A stretch of 64,000 nucleotides of DNA, taken from assembly GCA_013399895.1 (NCBI GenBank), contig VXBA01001731.1, positions 114,382 through 178,381 of the forward strand, given 5' to 3'. The notes under the pieces are model-generated. The model was not told the origin of the DNA. It saw only the letters and a list, made by a program, of their open reading frames with translations, and ran no database searches. The DNA comes from Serilophus lunatus (lineage: Eukaryota > Chordata > Aves > Passeriformes > Eurylaimidae). Both the position numbers and the translations under genes were made by a program. Below, piece after piece: positions 46,646 through 59,420 of this stretch; the stretch's first letter is position 1; every line of letters begins with the position of its first letter.

Positions 46646-49054
46646 TGTTTTTTACAGCATCATCAGAGGGTGATCAGCTGAAAAATAATATATATTTTAA
46701 GGCACACAATCACTCCAGGAGTTGCTCACACCAAAACTTTAAATCTGCAGCAGAAACCTGTTAATCCTCAAGGAAAGGATTAGAGACTCTCCTGGTTTGG
46801 GGCATACATTCATTTTGTAGTTTAACATGTATCAAAGTTTATGACACTGCAAGATTTATATTTTTTTTCCAGACTCCCAATTAAAGGGCTGTAATATTCT
46901 GGTGGTTTGATCCAGAAAATAGATAATCCCCGCTGCTGACAGGCAGCAAATGATCCACCAGCTGCTTGGATCCTCAGCTCCGGAGCACAGCCATGATTTT
47001 TAAGTGAAGAATTAAAATCTTTCCCCTTCAGCAGTGAAGAAAAACCTCATTAGTGTTATAAAGGAAGAACTGAAGGCACATCACTGCTATAAATAGGGAT
47101 CTGTGCCTCTCCTTAGCTCAAGTCATTAATAGCCTGAGGAAGGATTAAATTCCCAGAGTGATGGATAAGGGGTTTATGTCCACACAACCTGGGCATGTGG
47201 GATGTTTGCAAATGTTCTCCCCATTTTGTCTGGCCTCAGCTCCTTCTTATTCCTTGCCAAAAGCCAAAAATGCTCAATAGATTCCAAACTTAAAAAAAGG
47301 GAGACTCTCAGAAGAAAATCAGCAGTTCCCATGGTTATATTTTCCTTCTCTTATGAAAATCATCACCTACACAACACCTCTATTCTGGTTGTGTTTATCC
47401 CCAAATGACACAAATTTCAAGATTTCCTCTCCAAAACCTTAAACTAAAACTGTCTTGACAAATGCTAAGCTCAAATTTATTGAAGATTATTATCTTTTAA
47501 AATAAAGCTTTAATTCACAGCAAAATTTGGAATCCTCAAGGATCATCAGCTCCATGTATTGCTTTATTTTAATGCCAGCCCTTCCACATTTTTTAATATC
47601 CTACATCAGGACACTCCTTTTCAAGGACAATTACAATAATAATTTCTACTTGCTTTTTTAATTGGGGGTAATAACTTTTAATATATCCTTGTTGAAAAGA
47701 AATATTCTGAGTTTATTTGCCAGAATGCTATTTAAGTTCTTCCCAAGTGTGTATTTTTAAGCCTGACATATACATCTCATCTGTACAACAGGTGTATCTA
47801 CCAGAACTTATATCAGCTCACTATCCTGTTTAAAAGATGGCGTTGCTACCCTTTAGAAAACCTTGTTTTCCCAAGTTAGGCAATTTCTTGGAAAATTTCT
47901 TAAAGGAACTAAAAATCCCAAACATGTTTTGAAAAGGTTTCCACACCAATCTTTCCCTTTTACTATGAATTTCGATCCAATGTGCAATTAGAAATTAAAC
48001 AATGTATATTTTATTTCCAAGTATCCCACCCCAATTAAATATAATAAATTAAATATTTTGCACTAAATCTAGAAGGAAATAAATCTGTTTTGTGGAAATC
48101 TTGAATAAGAAGTTTATTTTATGCTACTACCATCCTTTTCTGTGGGAGGAACTGAGTCATTTAGCCTTGGGAACCACTCTTGCAGTTAATTATTATAATC
48201 CATAGATTTTTGGGATGCTATTTTTTTTAGTAAGTCTCTTATCAGGGAAAAGGTTACCAAAGATATGACCTACTGCTAGATTCTTGAGAAAAGCTCAGTT
48301 TAAGCATTTTAAAGGTTAGAATAATTTAATTTCTCAACAGAAATATTTTAGGAATGTGCCCATCAGCTGCCGCATGGGCTGGGTGCCATTACAGACTCAG
48401 ATCACAAGAGAAAAGGGTTCAATCAGTGGATGTACATTTTCTGTGCTGAATTTATGATATTTAGACAGCTCTTCAGTTTCATTCATTCTGATACAAATTT
48501 GAAGAATTAATATTAATTCAGGTCTCACTTGAAGTCAGTGGGAGTTGGGCCTGGCTAACAGTGGAGATGAGATAATTAAGGACTTTGGGATTTGACCTGT
48601 GCTGAAAGATTACCTGAAAAGACAAATCCCCCACTCAGTGTTTTCTGGGCCAGCATTATGTGGTTCGGCCCAGGTTGTCTTTAACTTTTTACAGTCAAAG
48701 CCCAAGTTCAGGTCCAGAGAATTTCAGAAAGATGAAGGCAGAGACTGAAGTGTTTTCCATGGAACTTCAGTGAGCCTCAAGCTTGTGGGACAGTGAGATG
48801 TTATAAGATGTCATTTCATTCAATTACCTTCTACTTGGAAAAGGAGATATGAAGGATAACAGATGATTTCCCAGACAGAGATTCCATTTCTGTGGGTTTT
48901 GCTGCTCCACGCAGCTTTGAGAGCCAGCCCAAAACAATTCCAATGACTTCCTTGAAAATCTTCCTCTTATTTTATAAGACTGGACAATTTGCAATATTTA
49001 AGTTGAAAACATTCCTTGACTCCAATTTTAATTTATCAGTGAAAGGGTTATGTC
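46646..49054. other. No gene or repeat recognised
   Basis: About 2.4 kb of AT-rich DNA free of visible CR1. Confidence 0.5.
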
Positions 49055-49740
49055 ATCACAGAATTCCAGAATAGTTTGAGTTGGGAGGGCTCTTAAAGCC
49101 CATCCAGTGCCACCCCCTGCCCTGGGCAGGGACCCCTCCCACTGTCCCAGGGGGCTCCAGCCTGGCTTTGGGCACTTCCAGGGATGGGGCACCCTGTGCC
49201 AGGGCCTGCCCACCCTCACAGCCAGGAATTCCTTCCCACTATCCCATCTCTCCCTGCCCTCTGGCAGTGGGAAGCCATTCCCTGTCACTCCAAGCCCTTG
49301 TGCAATGTCTCTCTCCATCTTTCTTGTGGCTTTTTCATGTTCTGTAAGGCCACAACCAAAAAGGTTCTCTTCTCCAGATGAGCACCCCCGGCTGTCCCAG
49401 CCTGGCTGCAGGGCAGAGGGGCTCCAGCCCTGGCAGCATCTCCGTGGCCTCCTCTGGCCTCTCTCCAGCAGCTCCACGTCCCCCCTGTGCTGTTCCCCAG
49501 GGCTGGAGCAGCTCTGCAGGGGGGTGTCACCCGAGGGGGCAGAGGGGCACAATCCCCCCCTCCCCTGCTGTGGGATCAGCCCAGGGCACTGGGGGGGGTT
49601 TCTGGGATGGGCCGTGTCCAGCCTCTCTCCCTCTCCCAGAGCTGCTCCATCTGCTCATCCCCAGCCTGGATTGATCCCAGGGGTTGTTCCAACTCGGGTG
49701 CAGCACCAGCACTCCGTTTAGTTAAACCTCATGAGATTCC
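49055..49740 (-). mobile_element. CR1 LINE 3' portion, minus strand, longest copy of its subfamily
   Basis: It has its tail at the left ('cacagaattccagaatagtt') and extends about 690 bp into sequence next to the ORF2 end ('ttaaacctcatgagattccc'). No intact reverse transcriptase is present. Confidence 0.92.
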
Positions 49741-49811
49741 CACGGGCCCTCCCCTTCAGATGTGTCACAAAGCACCTGCTGTTGCTGTAAAAACAAGTAG
49801 CTGATGTTGTA

Positions 49812-49970
49812 AGGGAGGGGGGCAGTGCCCAGCCCTGGAGGTGCCCAAGGAAGGACTGGCCGTGGCACTCAGTGCTCTGAGCTGGGGGACAAGGTGGGGA
49901 TGGGGCACAGGGGGGACTCCCTGGGATGGGAGGCATTTTCCAACCTCAATGATCCCGACATTCTGTCAGA
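49812..49970 (+). mobile_element. CR1 LINE 3' end, plus strand, GC-rich subfamily
   Basis: Its first 130 bp match the reverse complement of 25189-25440 with about one difference (49877-49883 region, GAGCTGG versus GGGCTGG). Its tail is 'atgatcccgacattctgtca'. Confidence 0.9.
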
Positions 49971-51149
49971 TTTTCCACAGAAGAAGTGGAGGAACTACTT
50001 AGCTACCAGTGAATTCATAATAAACCCCGAACAGCAGCATGTTTCTGTATCAAACCACACTAACAGACAAGTTGTCAGTGATTTATAACCAGCAAACGCT
50101 ACTTCAGAGCATGTTTACCATCCATAATTATTTTTATGACATCCAGAGGATTTACCAGATTGGCAGGAACATTTGTTTTCTCTCTTTGAATAAATGCCTG
50201 TGCTGACATAAACATTAAACAGATTCATCTTCACCAAATGACTAAACCCTGAGTACTTGTGAACTTGGGAATATTGGAGTGCTTACAGTTTAGCAGGTAA
50301 ATATTGCCCTCTCAAAGTTTAGAACACCTGAAAATGTGAAAACTTAAACCCAAAGATTTTTTCTTAATATATCAACCTTGTTACCATAGAAGGGCAGTGA
50401 ATATAAATATTTAATGAGGGAGAAAGACATAAATTTCTTAATCTTTTTTATTTATCAGCAGATTTGAAAACCTTCATGTCAGGGACTATTATTGACAATT
50501 TACATTGCTAGAAATTCTTTAACTGAGAAGCACCTCCAACAGTTTTCAATAGAAAATGAGACATGAAATTGTTCTGATTTGTGTTTCTTTATTTAACCAT
50601 GCTACACATGATTTGCATCACAATTTCCACAGATACCAGAAGATAAAACAAATAAATGAGCTGCAAAAACTGATAGTCTAAATGCACTACAATCAAACTC
50701 CCTTCGTACCACACACACTTCAGAAAGCTTGAACTCAAAGATTTCTGGAAAGCCAGTGAAGTAAAACCTCAACTTCTGTGCAAGGCAGTTGAAGAGGTGT
50801 CTGCTGATACAGGGATGAGAAAGACATAAGAAAACCATGTACCAGATTAAGATGCTTAAACAAATCCATAATACAGACTCGTGCTAGGTCTGCAAGATGC
50901 TACCTGGAAGGTGCAAAACTGAAACCAAAGGCAAGTCTGGCTTAGTGTCAGCCAGCAGGAGATAGGTAGGTGTGAACATCAGAACAAAGTAAGTGGGTAG
51001 AGATCCTTCCCTAAGAGTTTCATCACTCAAAAGTAGGCTAAGGACTTCCTGCATCAGGAATTCTGCTTTTCTGGGGTTTAATTCTATTTCTGAGTCCTGT
51101 TTCTCTTTGAAGAAGTTCCCCAACTTGCTTTTCATTATTTCAAAGCTGC
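49971..51149. other. No gene recognised
   Basis: AT-rich DNA without recognised repeats. Confidence 0.5.
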
Positions 51150-51542
51150 TATTTTCTAGTTCCCTTTAGTGTCCCCTGGTTCTGGTAAAGCGACTCAGCT
51201 GAGGGGTGATCCTGACAGCTCCTCCCGGATCCTGGGATAGATGACTCTGCTGGGACAGCCCTGGGAAGGTCCTGGGCAAGGTGCTTGTTCCTCAGAAGTC
51301 CCTGTTTTAGAGCTGCAGCTCCACTGTTCATCCCTGAGCTCCTCCGGGCTGGTGCCGATGGATGAGCCCCCAACGGACCCAGGACTCCTGGGCCAGGCTC
51401 AGCAGAGCCCTTGGGCCGGGGTTTGGGCTCTCCCTCCTGCCATCAAGCCTTGGAGCTCCTTGGTGGGTGTCCAGAGGAGCTTTCTCCCAAGAACTCCTTT
51501 CCAGGTCCCTTCCAACCCAAACCATTCCATAATTCTCTGAGC
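51150..51542 (+). mobile_element. GC-rich body with a CR1-type 3' tail, family unknown
   Basis: Only the last 34 bp (51508-51541: AGGTCCCTTCCAACCCAAAC, then a CATTCC and ATTCTCTGA tail) match CR1. The preceding 350 bp are GC-rich and match none of the CR1 3'-UTR blocks present elsewhere in the window. It may be a diverged CR1 subfamily or a non-autonomous element that uses the CR1 tail. Confidence 0.45.
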
Positions 51543-54500
51543 ACCTCTCAGTGCTCATACAACTCCTAGCTACATCTTGGAGAAGAGATCAGAAATCCAA
51601 GCATGGTATTCCCAAGGTATTTGGCTCATCTTGGATTTATTAAACAGCCTAATGAAGTTTTGATCCTCATTCCTCTACTAATTATTCCAAATATTTCAAT
51701 TATTTTTTCTGAGAATGAGCACAGAACTGATGCTTTCCTTGGAATTATGCAATATAATTCAAGAGCTCATTCCACAGTACAAGCAGTAAAATTTCTGTCC
51801 TTCCTTAGGACTAGTCAGATTAAACTCTTTCTCACAATGTGTTTTACTTTACTTTTACTTTCAATGAATTTCACCTGCAGCTAAATTATCCTGTCATTCA
51901 TTCTCAGCAATTCCTGCTTTTTACTGCTCGCACCTTATTCGTGGAATCTGTAAACTCTTTTGTGCTCCAAATAAATTTCAATTTTGTTATTTAAATTGCC
52001 AGACAATTGCATAAAAATATACCAGAAAATTTAACAGGCAAAATATAAGGTCAGAGTTGGACTTCAGGGGGATTAAAGAGCAATTCCACATAGATGCAGA
52101 ATAGTTCCTGCTTTCCTATTTTTCCAAGAGAACAGAAACTGTACTTCAAATTTTGGACATAATGTAGTTACCTGATATTTAATAATCATTTATTCCTTCT
52201 ATAAGACAATCATTAATCTTTCATAACAGTTTTATGGACTAACAGGTATACAGGAGAGTATAAAAAAATGGATTTTGATAACAAGTTGTATTGACAGGTC
52301 CTAAAATAACAATTACTCATGGAGAACCATTTCAAATCGGTTTATAATGGCATAGTTCAGCCCCAGTTTTGGTGTGTGCTGAAAGCTGCTCTTCTTTCAG
52401 ACAAATATGTTTTATCCACTGGTGGGTAACACTTTTGATAGAAAAGCAATTCCAGTTTGCAGGTCACAATAAATAGAGAATTAGAGGAATGTTTTTGGTT
52501 AGACAAAGAAAGCAAAGGCATGGACATATTTGAATAAATTCAGGTTTAAGGCTACAATAACTGTTTCCTCAATTTGCACTGGAACTGTATTTATTTATTT
52601 TTATTAGATGGTAATCCCTTGGATCTGACAATATCCGGAGATGCAATCTAGTCATGTAAAATTAAAATGTGCTCCTTCGGCTACAGGGGCTTATCTTCAA
52701 TAATGGAACTATCCAAGCAAAACTTCCCTTTATAGAGAGTTTCACCAGCAGATCATCTCTGTCCAGGATGGAAAACCACTGAAGGAAGAAACTTTTTTGG
52801 TGGCAATCATCACAAAATGTTTCTATTTATGCCTCACCTTCAAGTCTCATTAAATTTCTGGAGGTGCTTTGTCCTGGTTGCTCACCACAAAAGACAAGGA
52901 GTTTACAGCACACAATGTCCTTTGTGCTTGACAATATTTTATGCAACTTTTCATGCTCTTTGTCTGACTATTAAACAACTACACATCGACTCAAAAGATC
53001 AGGTTTAGTCTGACTTGATTTAAGTCAATATTTCATGTGCTTAAATGAACAAGGCCTTTAACACACAACTTTCTGCTTGAAGGTGCTGACTTGGTCCCAG
53101 TCCCTGCGTGTTTGGAATAAAGTGGGACAGGGATTTTGGAAAGGCTAATGATTTCCTGGTAAATTAAGATGGGAATTTCTCCTATTAAATATCCTTAACA
53201 GGACAAACTATTCATTTGATGCACTAATGTTTGAAGGGCTGGAGAAACATGCAGAGTAATACTGAGAAAGGCTCGACTGAACAACATTCATGCTGAGCAA
53301 AATCCTCACAGCTGAGGAGCTCCTACAGTCTCCTCTTTGGGGTCCCTTTGTTCAGAGAGGGCACTGGAACCAAAAGCACAAACAATCCCAAACGTGTGTT
53401 AAGCCTCAGGTTATGCTCCTTTCCAAAGAAGCAGCACCAGGCCAAATAAAACCCTCTCCCGTGCCATATACTGCTGTTTTTCTGGGAGAAACAGCATTTA
53501 TTTACATGAACCTCATTTACTGTACCTGGAAATTTGGTAACAGCACTTGAGGCTAAACAGTGATGTGAAGCTTGCAGTAAAACTTGGAGTAAAACGATGT
53601 AATTAAAGCAAAGCTGAGAACATGAAACAAATACATGCATATATCTCCATGTGTGTGATTAGACACTGGGTCCATTGCTACCTCATAGACAGATGAGCTA
53701 CCAAAATGAAATATAAATGAAATATATATGAAATATAAATACTGTCTCACTGAATGAGGGAGAGAATTAAATCTTCAGAGCTGGATTTACTAGAGAAGCA
53801 ATGAAATCAATCTCTTTAAAAGACATTTTAAGGACATAAACAAGGATTGGATATACTCAGAGCAAAATGAAATGTAAAAATGTATTGCCTCTCCGGCAGA
53901 CAAACTAGTTCCTTGCAGTGAACAATAATGCAGAGTCCCAGCATGGTTTTGGAATTCTATTTCAGTGGAGAAGCTCTGAAAAAGAAAAACACATTAATAA
54001 TAAGCTTCTGTCTGTGATAATGGAAGCTTTGAAATTCTTGATTTTAGAGTGCCATGTAAGCGAGGAAAATGTTTATGGATTTTTTTTTTCGTTTTCTTTC
54101 TTTCTCTCAGTAGACAGCAACAACAGCAACAACAATAATATCAGCTTGCTTATCAGGAAATGTTTCTCTCTCCCTCTCTTCTCCTTTCTCCCCATCCAAC
54201 CCCTGACATTGCACCAGGCAATGAGTGACTTCACTGAATCTCAGAGAGGAGCAGCAAATCCTTTTTAGTATGATTCCCATATGGACAATCTGAGTCCGTG
54301 TCAGATGAAAGCACCATAAATAATGACAGCACAGGAGCACAGCAGATTTCCATAAAACCTTGCAATCATTTCCCTTTAATTTTATATTTAGGTAGACAAG
54401 TCTGGTATGACCCTATCCCTACCTGTGCCCTGCCAGGGAGTGACTTCCACTGGAAGAGGAAGATTTAGATTGGGTAGAATCATCAGCACTTGGATGAACT

Positions 54501-54639
54501 GAAATCCAAATGAGTTATTTAGGAACAAACACACCCCATGAGACTTTAAAAATCCAAAAATATTCAGTCATCTTAAAACAGGACATGGGAAACAGTCAAA
54601 AGAATTTCTTTTGACTGGATAAGAGGAAACACAAAAGCC
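51543..54639. other. Long stretch without recognised genes or repeats
   Basis: AT-rich DNA. A short CAA-rich tract lies near 54116-54139, after a pyrimidine run. Confidence 0.5.
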
Positions 54640-54866
54640 TCAAGCTGTGCCAAGGGAGCATCAGGTTGGACATGCAGAGGAATTTCTTCCTGGGAAGGGT
54701 GGTCAGGCCTTGGAGGGGACAAAAAGCAGGTCAGGCATTGGAAGCGAGGTTTGGAGTCCCCACCCCTGGAGCTGTTCAAGGAACAAGGCAGGGATCAAGC
54801 ACAGCTTGGACTTCATGACCTTGGAGATCTTTTCCAACTTCAGTGGTTCTGGGATATTATTCTACA
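54640..54866 (+). mobile_element. CR1 LINE 3' end, plus strand, diverged
   Basis: 'gaggaatttcttcctgggaa' through 'cttggagatcttttccaact' to a GGTTCTGGGATATTATTCTA tail. Confidence 0.85.
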
Positions 54867-55423
54867 TGTCTATGATCCTTTACTTTACTACCAGGATGGA
54901 TTCAACTAAAATGTTGATTTTACTTGTTTCCTAATGGCAATTTTTCTGATGTGCAGGATAATGAAGAAGAGGAATTGGAATATACAGAAGAAGAGCTAAA
55001 TGCACAAACTCTTCATGGAACTTCCCACTGTGACAGATTATCGTGATGCTGAACAGCAGATGTGCAATATGGACTTTAATATCTCGGAAACAGCATGGAT
55101 GCAGCATTGTGCATTTGGGGTCCCCATAGGAAATCATTGGCATTTTCCATAAGTTTTGCATTTTTAAAAATCTTGGAAGACTGTCTTGCTTTTATATCCG
55201 TTTTTACACCACATCAGTTTTTCCTTATTTAGTGTCACTGTAACTCTTTTAATAAGTGTCACTTTTGCTGTTTTTCCACTTGATTTTTGGTCCTTACAAA
55301 GCCTCTTATGATGTGCAACAAGTTGAATAATGATTATTGTCTGCCTTAACCTGCTTTCCTCCCAGAAAAATGTAAATTTTCAAGGTCTTCATTTTCACTG
55401 TTTTGGGTTTTTTTCATTCATTT
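54867..55423. other. No feature recognised
   Basis: AT-rich spacer. Confidence 0.5.
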
Positions 55424-55475
55424 CTTTGTTTTGTTTTGTTTTGTTTTGTTTTTGTTTGGTTTTGTTGGGGGTTTT
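55424..55475. repeat. (TTTTG)n microsatellite, imperfect
   Basis: About six TTTTG units run into G/T-rich sequence. A short CA tract follows near 55547-55558. Confidence 0.9.
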
Positions 55476-57757
55476 TTTACAAGTTGTTTTTTTCCCATGG
55501 TTTGAGTCTTATTTTTAAAATTCGACCAGATTAAAAGCTTTTACTCCACACACACACACGCTCCTGCTGCTTGCTGTACATATTTCCCTCAGGAATACTA
55601 ATATCTGCCAGTGGGAAATAAGTGCTGAACAGCAGCTTCCTTTGTGCTGAGCTAATTTAGGAGGGTGTTCACCTTGTCCTTGACTGTGTTAAACCAACTG
55701 GTGGTTGGAGGTTTTGACCTTTTATTTCTAAATGTAAAAATAAAAATGTCAATGTAGTTGTAGGAAATTGATTGGAAGATTGCCCTTCCTGGGAGACAAG
55801 AGAGAACCATGAATATCCAAACAGAGAAAATGCATATTAATTCTCCTTTCTCTTCCTTTGTCTATTAATAGCTGGGTAAAAGAGAATTATTGACTCATTA
55901 TCATTCTGGTGTTTCACACTCACATGGAAGGATACAGTCACATCCTTATATAAATGATCTCAAAGAACTGTGAATTGTACAAATTAATCAAATCTAATCA
56001 GGACCATGAAGAATCAGTTTATGGGACTCCTGAGGCAGTTTGGCTTGATTCCTTTCTTTAGTTTTGGTTGGTAAGTAGTGGCAAGGTCAGTTAAACTGGG
56101 AGGTGTCAACACAAGACTGGAAAAAGCTGCTGTAGCAACGACCAAATAGACGAGGAAAAGGCAGGAATTTCAGGAGTAGAAGCATTGTGGGAAAACCAAG
56201 AGGTACAACTGAGAAGGGATTTGAACTGTGGCTTTGAAGACAGATTTCAGTGTGCCCCAAAACAATGGAAATCCCAAATCATTACAGCTGATTTCTACAA
56301 AGAACAAGTAGGAGCTAATGATGGTCATGGAAGAAATGATTTATAGAGATCAGTCTCAGAGAGCACAGAAAAAATTCCATAGATTATCAAGATTTGCACT
56401 GATATGAGCATTAATATTCTGTATATTTGCACCATTTTCATTGCTGGATTGTACAGGCAGATCCCTCATGTTGGGGAGACTGTGACTGCATTCTAATCCC
56501 AAATTAAAATGAATTTTACACAATATATTTGAAGCTAATTTTTAATTGTCTTTCTTTTTTCCTAAAACACAGATTTTTTTTTTCTAAGGAGTGAAGATTC
56601 ACACATTTAAATATTTATTTTTAATTAACTAATCCATTTTCTTGGTGAAATCTTAGATGAAGGCTCCTTTAGTCCAGCATGGACTCATCATGTTTAAGAA
56701 GAATAAGTATTAATTTATGGCTGAAGGGTCACTTTATCCCATGAAAATTTTGAAGTGCTTCATCCAGATTCTGTTTTTAAGGACCAGGAGGCACCAGTGT
56801 TTTCCTCAAGAAAAAAAAAAAATACAAGCCCTTGATAAGTTGGTTTCCTCATTTATTTATGTGCTTTTCCTCAGGCATCTGTAAAACAAGCAGGAGGCAG
56901 AAGCCGCATGACATTTAACAATAAACTACTTGTATCTTTGAACATGTTGTGTCAGAAACAAGTGTCCAAACTTTCTGCTGCCTCCTCATAAGTATTTTGC
57001 TCCAGTTCAGCTATTTCAACAGGTTTTTTTGAGCTTGCATTCATTGCTGCTATAACAAAAACTTCCACAGTTCATTACCCTTGTATGATAAATTTAAGCA
57101 GAGAGTTCATTTGTCTGGACAAGAATATCTGAAATAGATGAACCAAGGACCAATTTTCCTGTAGTTCATGAGACGAGGTCTGTACACACCAGGAAACACT
57201 CAATATTCAAAAGAAATATTTCATATTTACAAATCCTTTAAAAAGGCTGAAGATTTGAGATAACATCAATAGATCACACCCATGCACGGCTGGCTTGGAC
57301 AGGTATAGATTTTCTAGTTCAATACTTTGTTGTCCAACATGAGAAGCATCTTAAATACATTACAAGGTTTCCTCAATAAACCCAAGACCATTCTGTGCAT
57401 CAGTTTAAAAATTGAGTTGTTTTTCCTTGAATTTATTAATATCAAGCCTTATTCTAAAATCCTTTGATTCCCATAGACCCTCGCTACTCTTTCTGTGTAA
57501 AAGCCAAAAGAATTGTACCCTGGACTCTCATCATTAGCAAGAACTTCTGCCATTGCCCAAATTAATAAAACCCCCCAAAACCATCATCCTTTTTCATACT
57601 GTGAAGATTATATTTCTTCATCACTTCTACAACCAAATCTTTCCTCATTCCGCTGTTGCTCATGCATTAGGAGTGAAGATTTCAGGGGTTTTATCATCCT
57701 GCCGTGGTCAGGCATTGTTTTCTCATTCTCTTTCAATATAAATACATCCATCCATAT
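55476..57757. other. No gene or repeat recognised
   Basis: AT-rich DNA. An A run lies at about 56811-56822. Confidence 0.5.
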
Positions 57758-57802
57758 TTTTATATACATACATATATATACACACACATATATATATATA
57801 TG
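57758..57802. repeat. Mixed (TA)n/(CA)n microsatellite
   Basis: Alternating TATA, CATA and CACA units ending in TATATATATATATG. Confidence 0.92.
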
Positions 57803-58296
57803 TTGCATAATAAAGGTGTAAAATTCTCCCCATGATTTTGTCCATCAATTTAAAACAGACCCCAGCAACACATTGGAAAATTATTATTGTGTGGGCAAAA
57901 ATGTTCTTCAAGGTTATATGTATTTCATGTTTTCTCACCATCCTGGAGACAGACCAAGGGGCTTAATCTATTCAAGAAAACCAAGAATTGGCCTAAAGTT
58001 TTCCAAGTAGGCTCCAAATCTTAAGAGACTGAAACATCCAGGTAAGTCTTATATATTCTCTACAAGAATAAAGAATATACAGCTGAGAGGAGGATGTCTG
58101 GGCAAGAAAAGGAAGGGAGATTTATTCCTGCACATATAAGAACAGCACTACTAGGAGAGAAATACAGAAGAGAGAAATCCTCAAGTGCATTCTGAGACAG
58201 GGATACTTCTCCAGACAGGGATTTCTCATATCTGCTGTGCCTGCCCAGGTAGTTGTAAAGCCTTCCTTTGTCTTAATGCTCCTTTCTCTTGTTCAG
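57803..58296. other. Possible intron upstream of the candidate exon
   Basis: No repeat recognised. The last 40 bp form a strong pyrimidine tract. Confidence 0.4.
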
Positions 58297-58440
58297 GTGG
58301 ACATTGCTTTCCAAAAATTCCACTGCTGCGATCATGGTCTGAAGACAACTTGTCGGCTGCTAAAACATGGCAACAAATTTCTTGTGGAATCAGGATTTCC
58401 TGCTTTATTGAATAGTTTATCAAAGCAGTTCGCAGGAAAG
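58297..58440 (+). other. Candidate protein-coding exon, 144 bp, phase 0-0
   Basis: A long pyrimidine tract (ccttcctttgtcttaatgct, then cctttctcttgttcag, AG at 58295-58296) precedes 48 open codons. AAAG|GTATGA follows, with the donor GT at 58441-58442. A branch-point-like CTTAAT lies about 25 bp upstream of the acceptor. The exon is a multiple of three. The predicted peptide starts VDIAFQ, contains KFHCCDHGLKTTC with three cysteines, and ends SLSKQFAGK; I recognise no domain. A second frame is also open for much of the block, so openness alone is weak evidence. No partner exon was identified, so it could be one exon of a long-intron gene, a relic, or chance. Confidence 0.35.
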
Positions 58441-58947
58441 GTATGAGATAAAAAGATTAAAAAGAGAACAGGTTGTAGGATTTATGTAAATGGGGTGTAG
58501 CTGTTGTTGGTATTTCATGAAGAAGGACTTATTTTATACATTACTTTAATTTTCTCTTTATTTGTGGAGGAAGGATATTGTGTAAGCCAAATATTAGTCC
58601 AAACTAGTGGTTTGAAATATCAAATATGTCCTACTTATGTTTGCTACCCTTACATTTCCTCCTTGTTGTCAGCTAATATCCTGAAGAATATATTTGGAAG
58701 AGCAGCTACTCTAATTATAATGTGTTATGGACAGAGGCTTAATTAGACTTTTGATAAAAGACCTTTTTGAAACCCACTGAGTTCTTAAAATTATTACTCT
58801 TACAGAGCTCACTGGAGTTCAAAAAACCTCTGAGTTGATGTCTGGAGAAAAAAAACAAACCCTCACTGGTATCTCTGGTTTCTATGATTTAGGATAGGGA
58901 GGATCAGTTCTTCTTGGGATGAGCTTTTCCTTGGAGAAATAACACAT
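58441..58947. other. No feature recognised
   Basis: AT-rich DNA downstream of the candidate exon. Confidence 0.5.
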
Positions 58948-59420
58948 AGAATGGTTTGGGTTAGAAGGGATCTTAAAGCTCCTCTTTTTCTACCCCCGGC
59001 CATGGGGAGCGACACTTCACTATCCCAGGTGGCTCCAACCTGGCCTTGGATAGGGATGGGGCAGCCACAGCTTCTCTGTGCCAGGGCCTCCCTCCCCTCC
59101 CAGCCAGAAATTCCTTCCCAATATCCCATCTCTCCCTGCCTTCTGGCAGTGGGAAGCCATTCCCTGTGTCCTGTCCCTCCAGCCCTTGTCCCAGGTCCCT
59201 CTCCACCTCCTGGAGCCCCTTTAGGCTCTGGAAGGGGCTCCAAGGTTTCTCTGGATTCTTCCCTTCTCCAGGTGAACACCCCCAGCTTGGCTCCAGAGCA
59301 GAGGGGCTCCAGCCCTGGCAGCATCTCCCTGGGTTCCTCTGGACTTTCCTCCACAGGTCAACATTTAGAAAAGCTTGGGCTGGAAAACCCGACATCAGAT
59401 TGAGCTGAGAGCTGGAGCTC
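58948..59420 (-). mobile_element. CR1 LINE 3' end, minus strand
   Basis: 'catagaatggtttgggttag' at the left, with full CR1 3'-UTR order to 'cttgggctggaaaacccgac'. Small internal deletions remove part of 'acacttccag' and 'gggcaccctg'. Confidence 0.93.

Noticed and set aside
46151..46764. 176-codon plus-strand frame
   Set aside because: It coincides with a well-preserved CR1 3' end.
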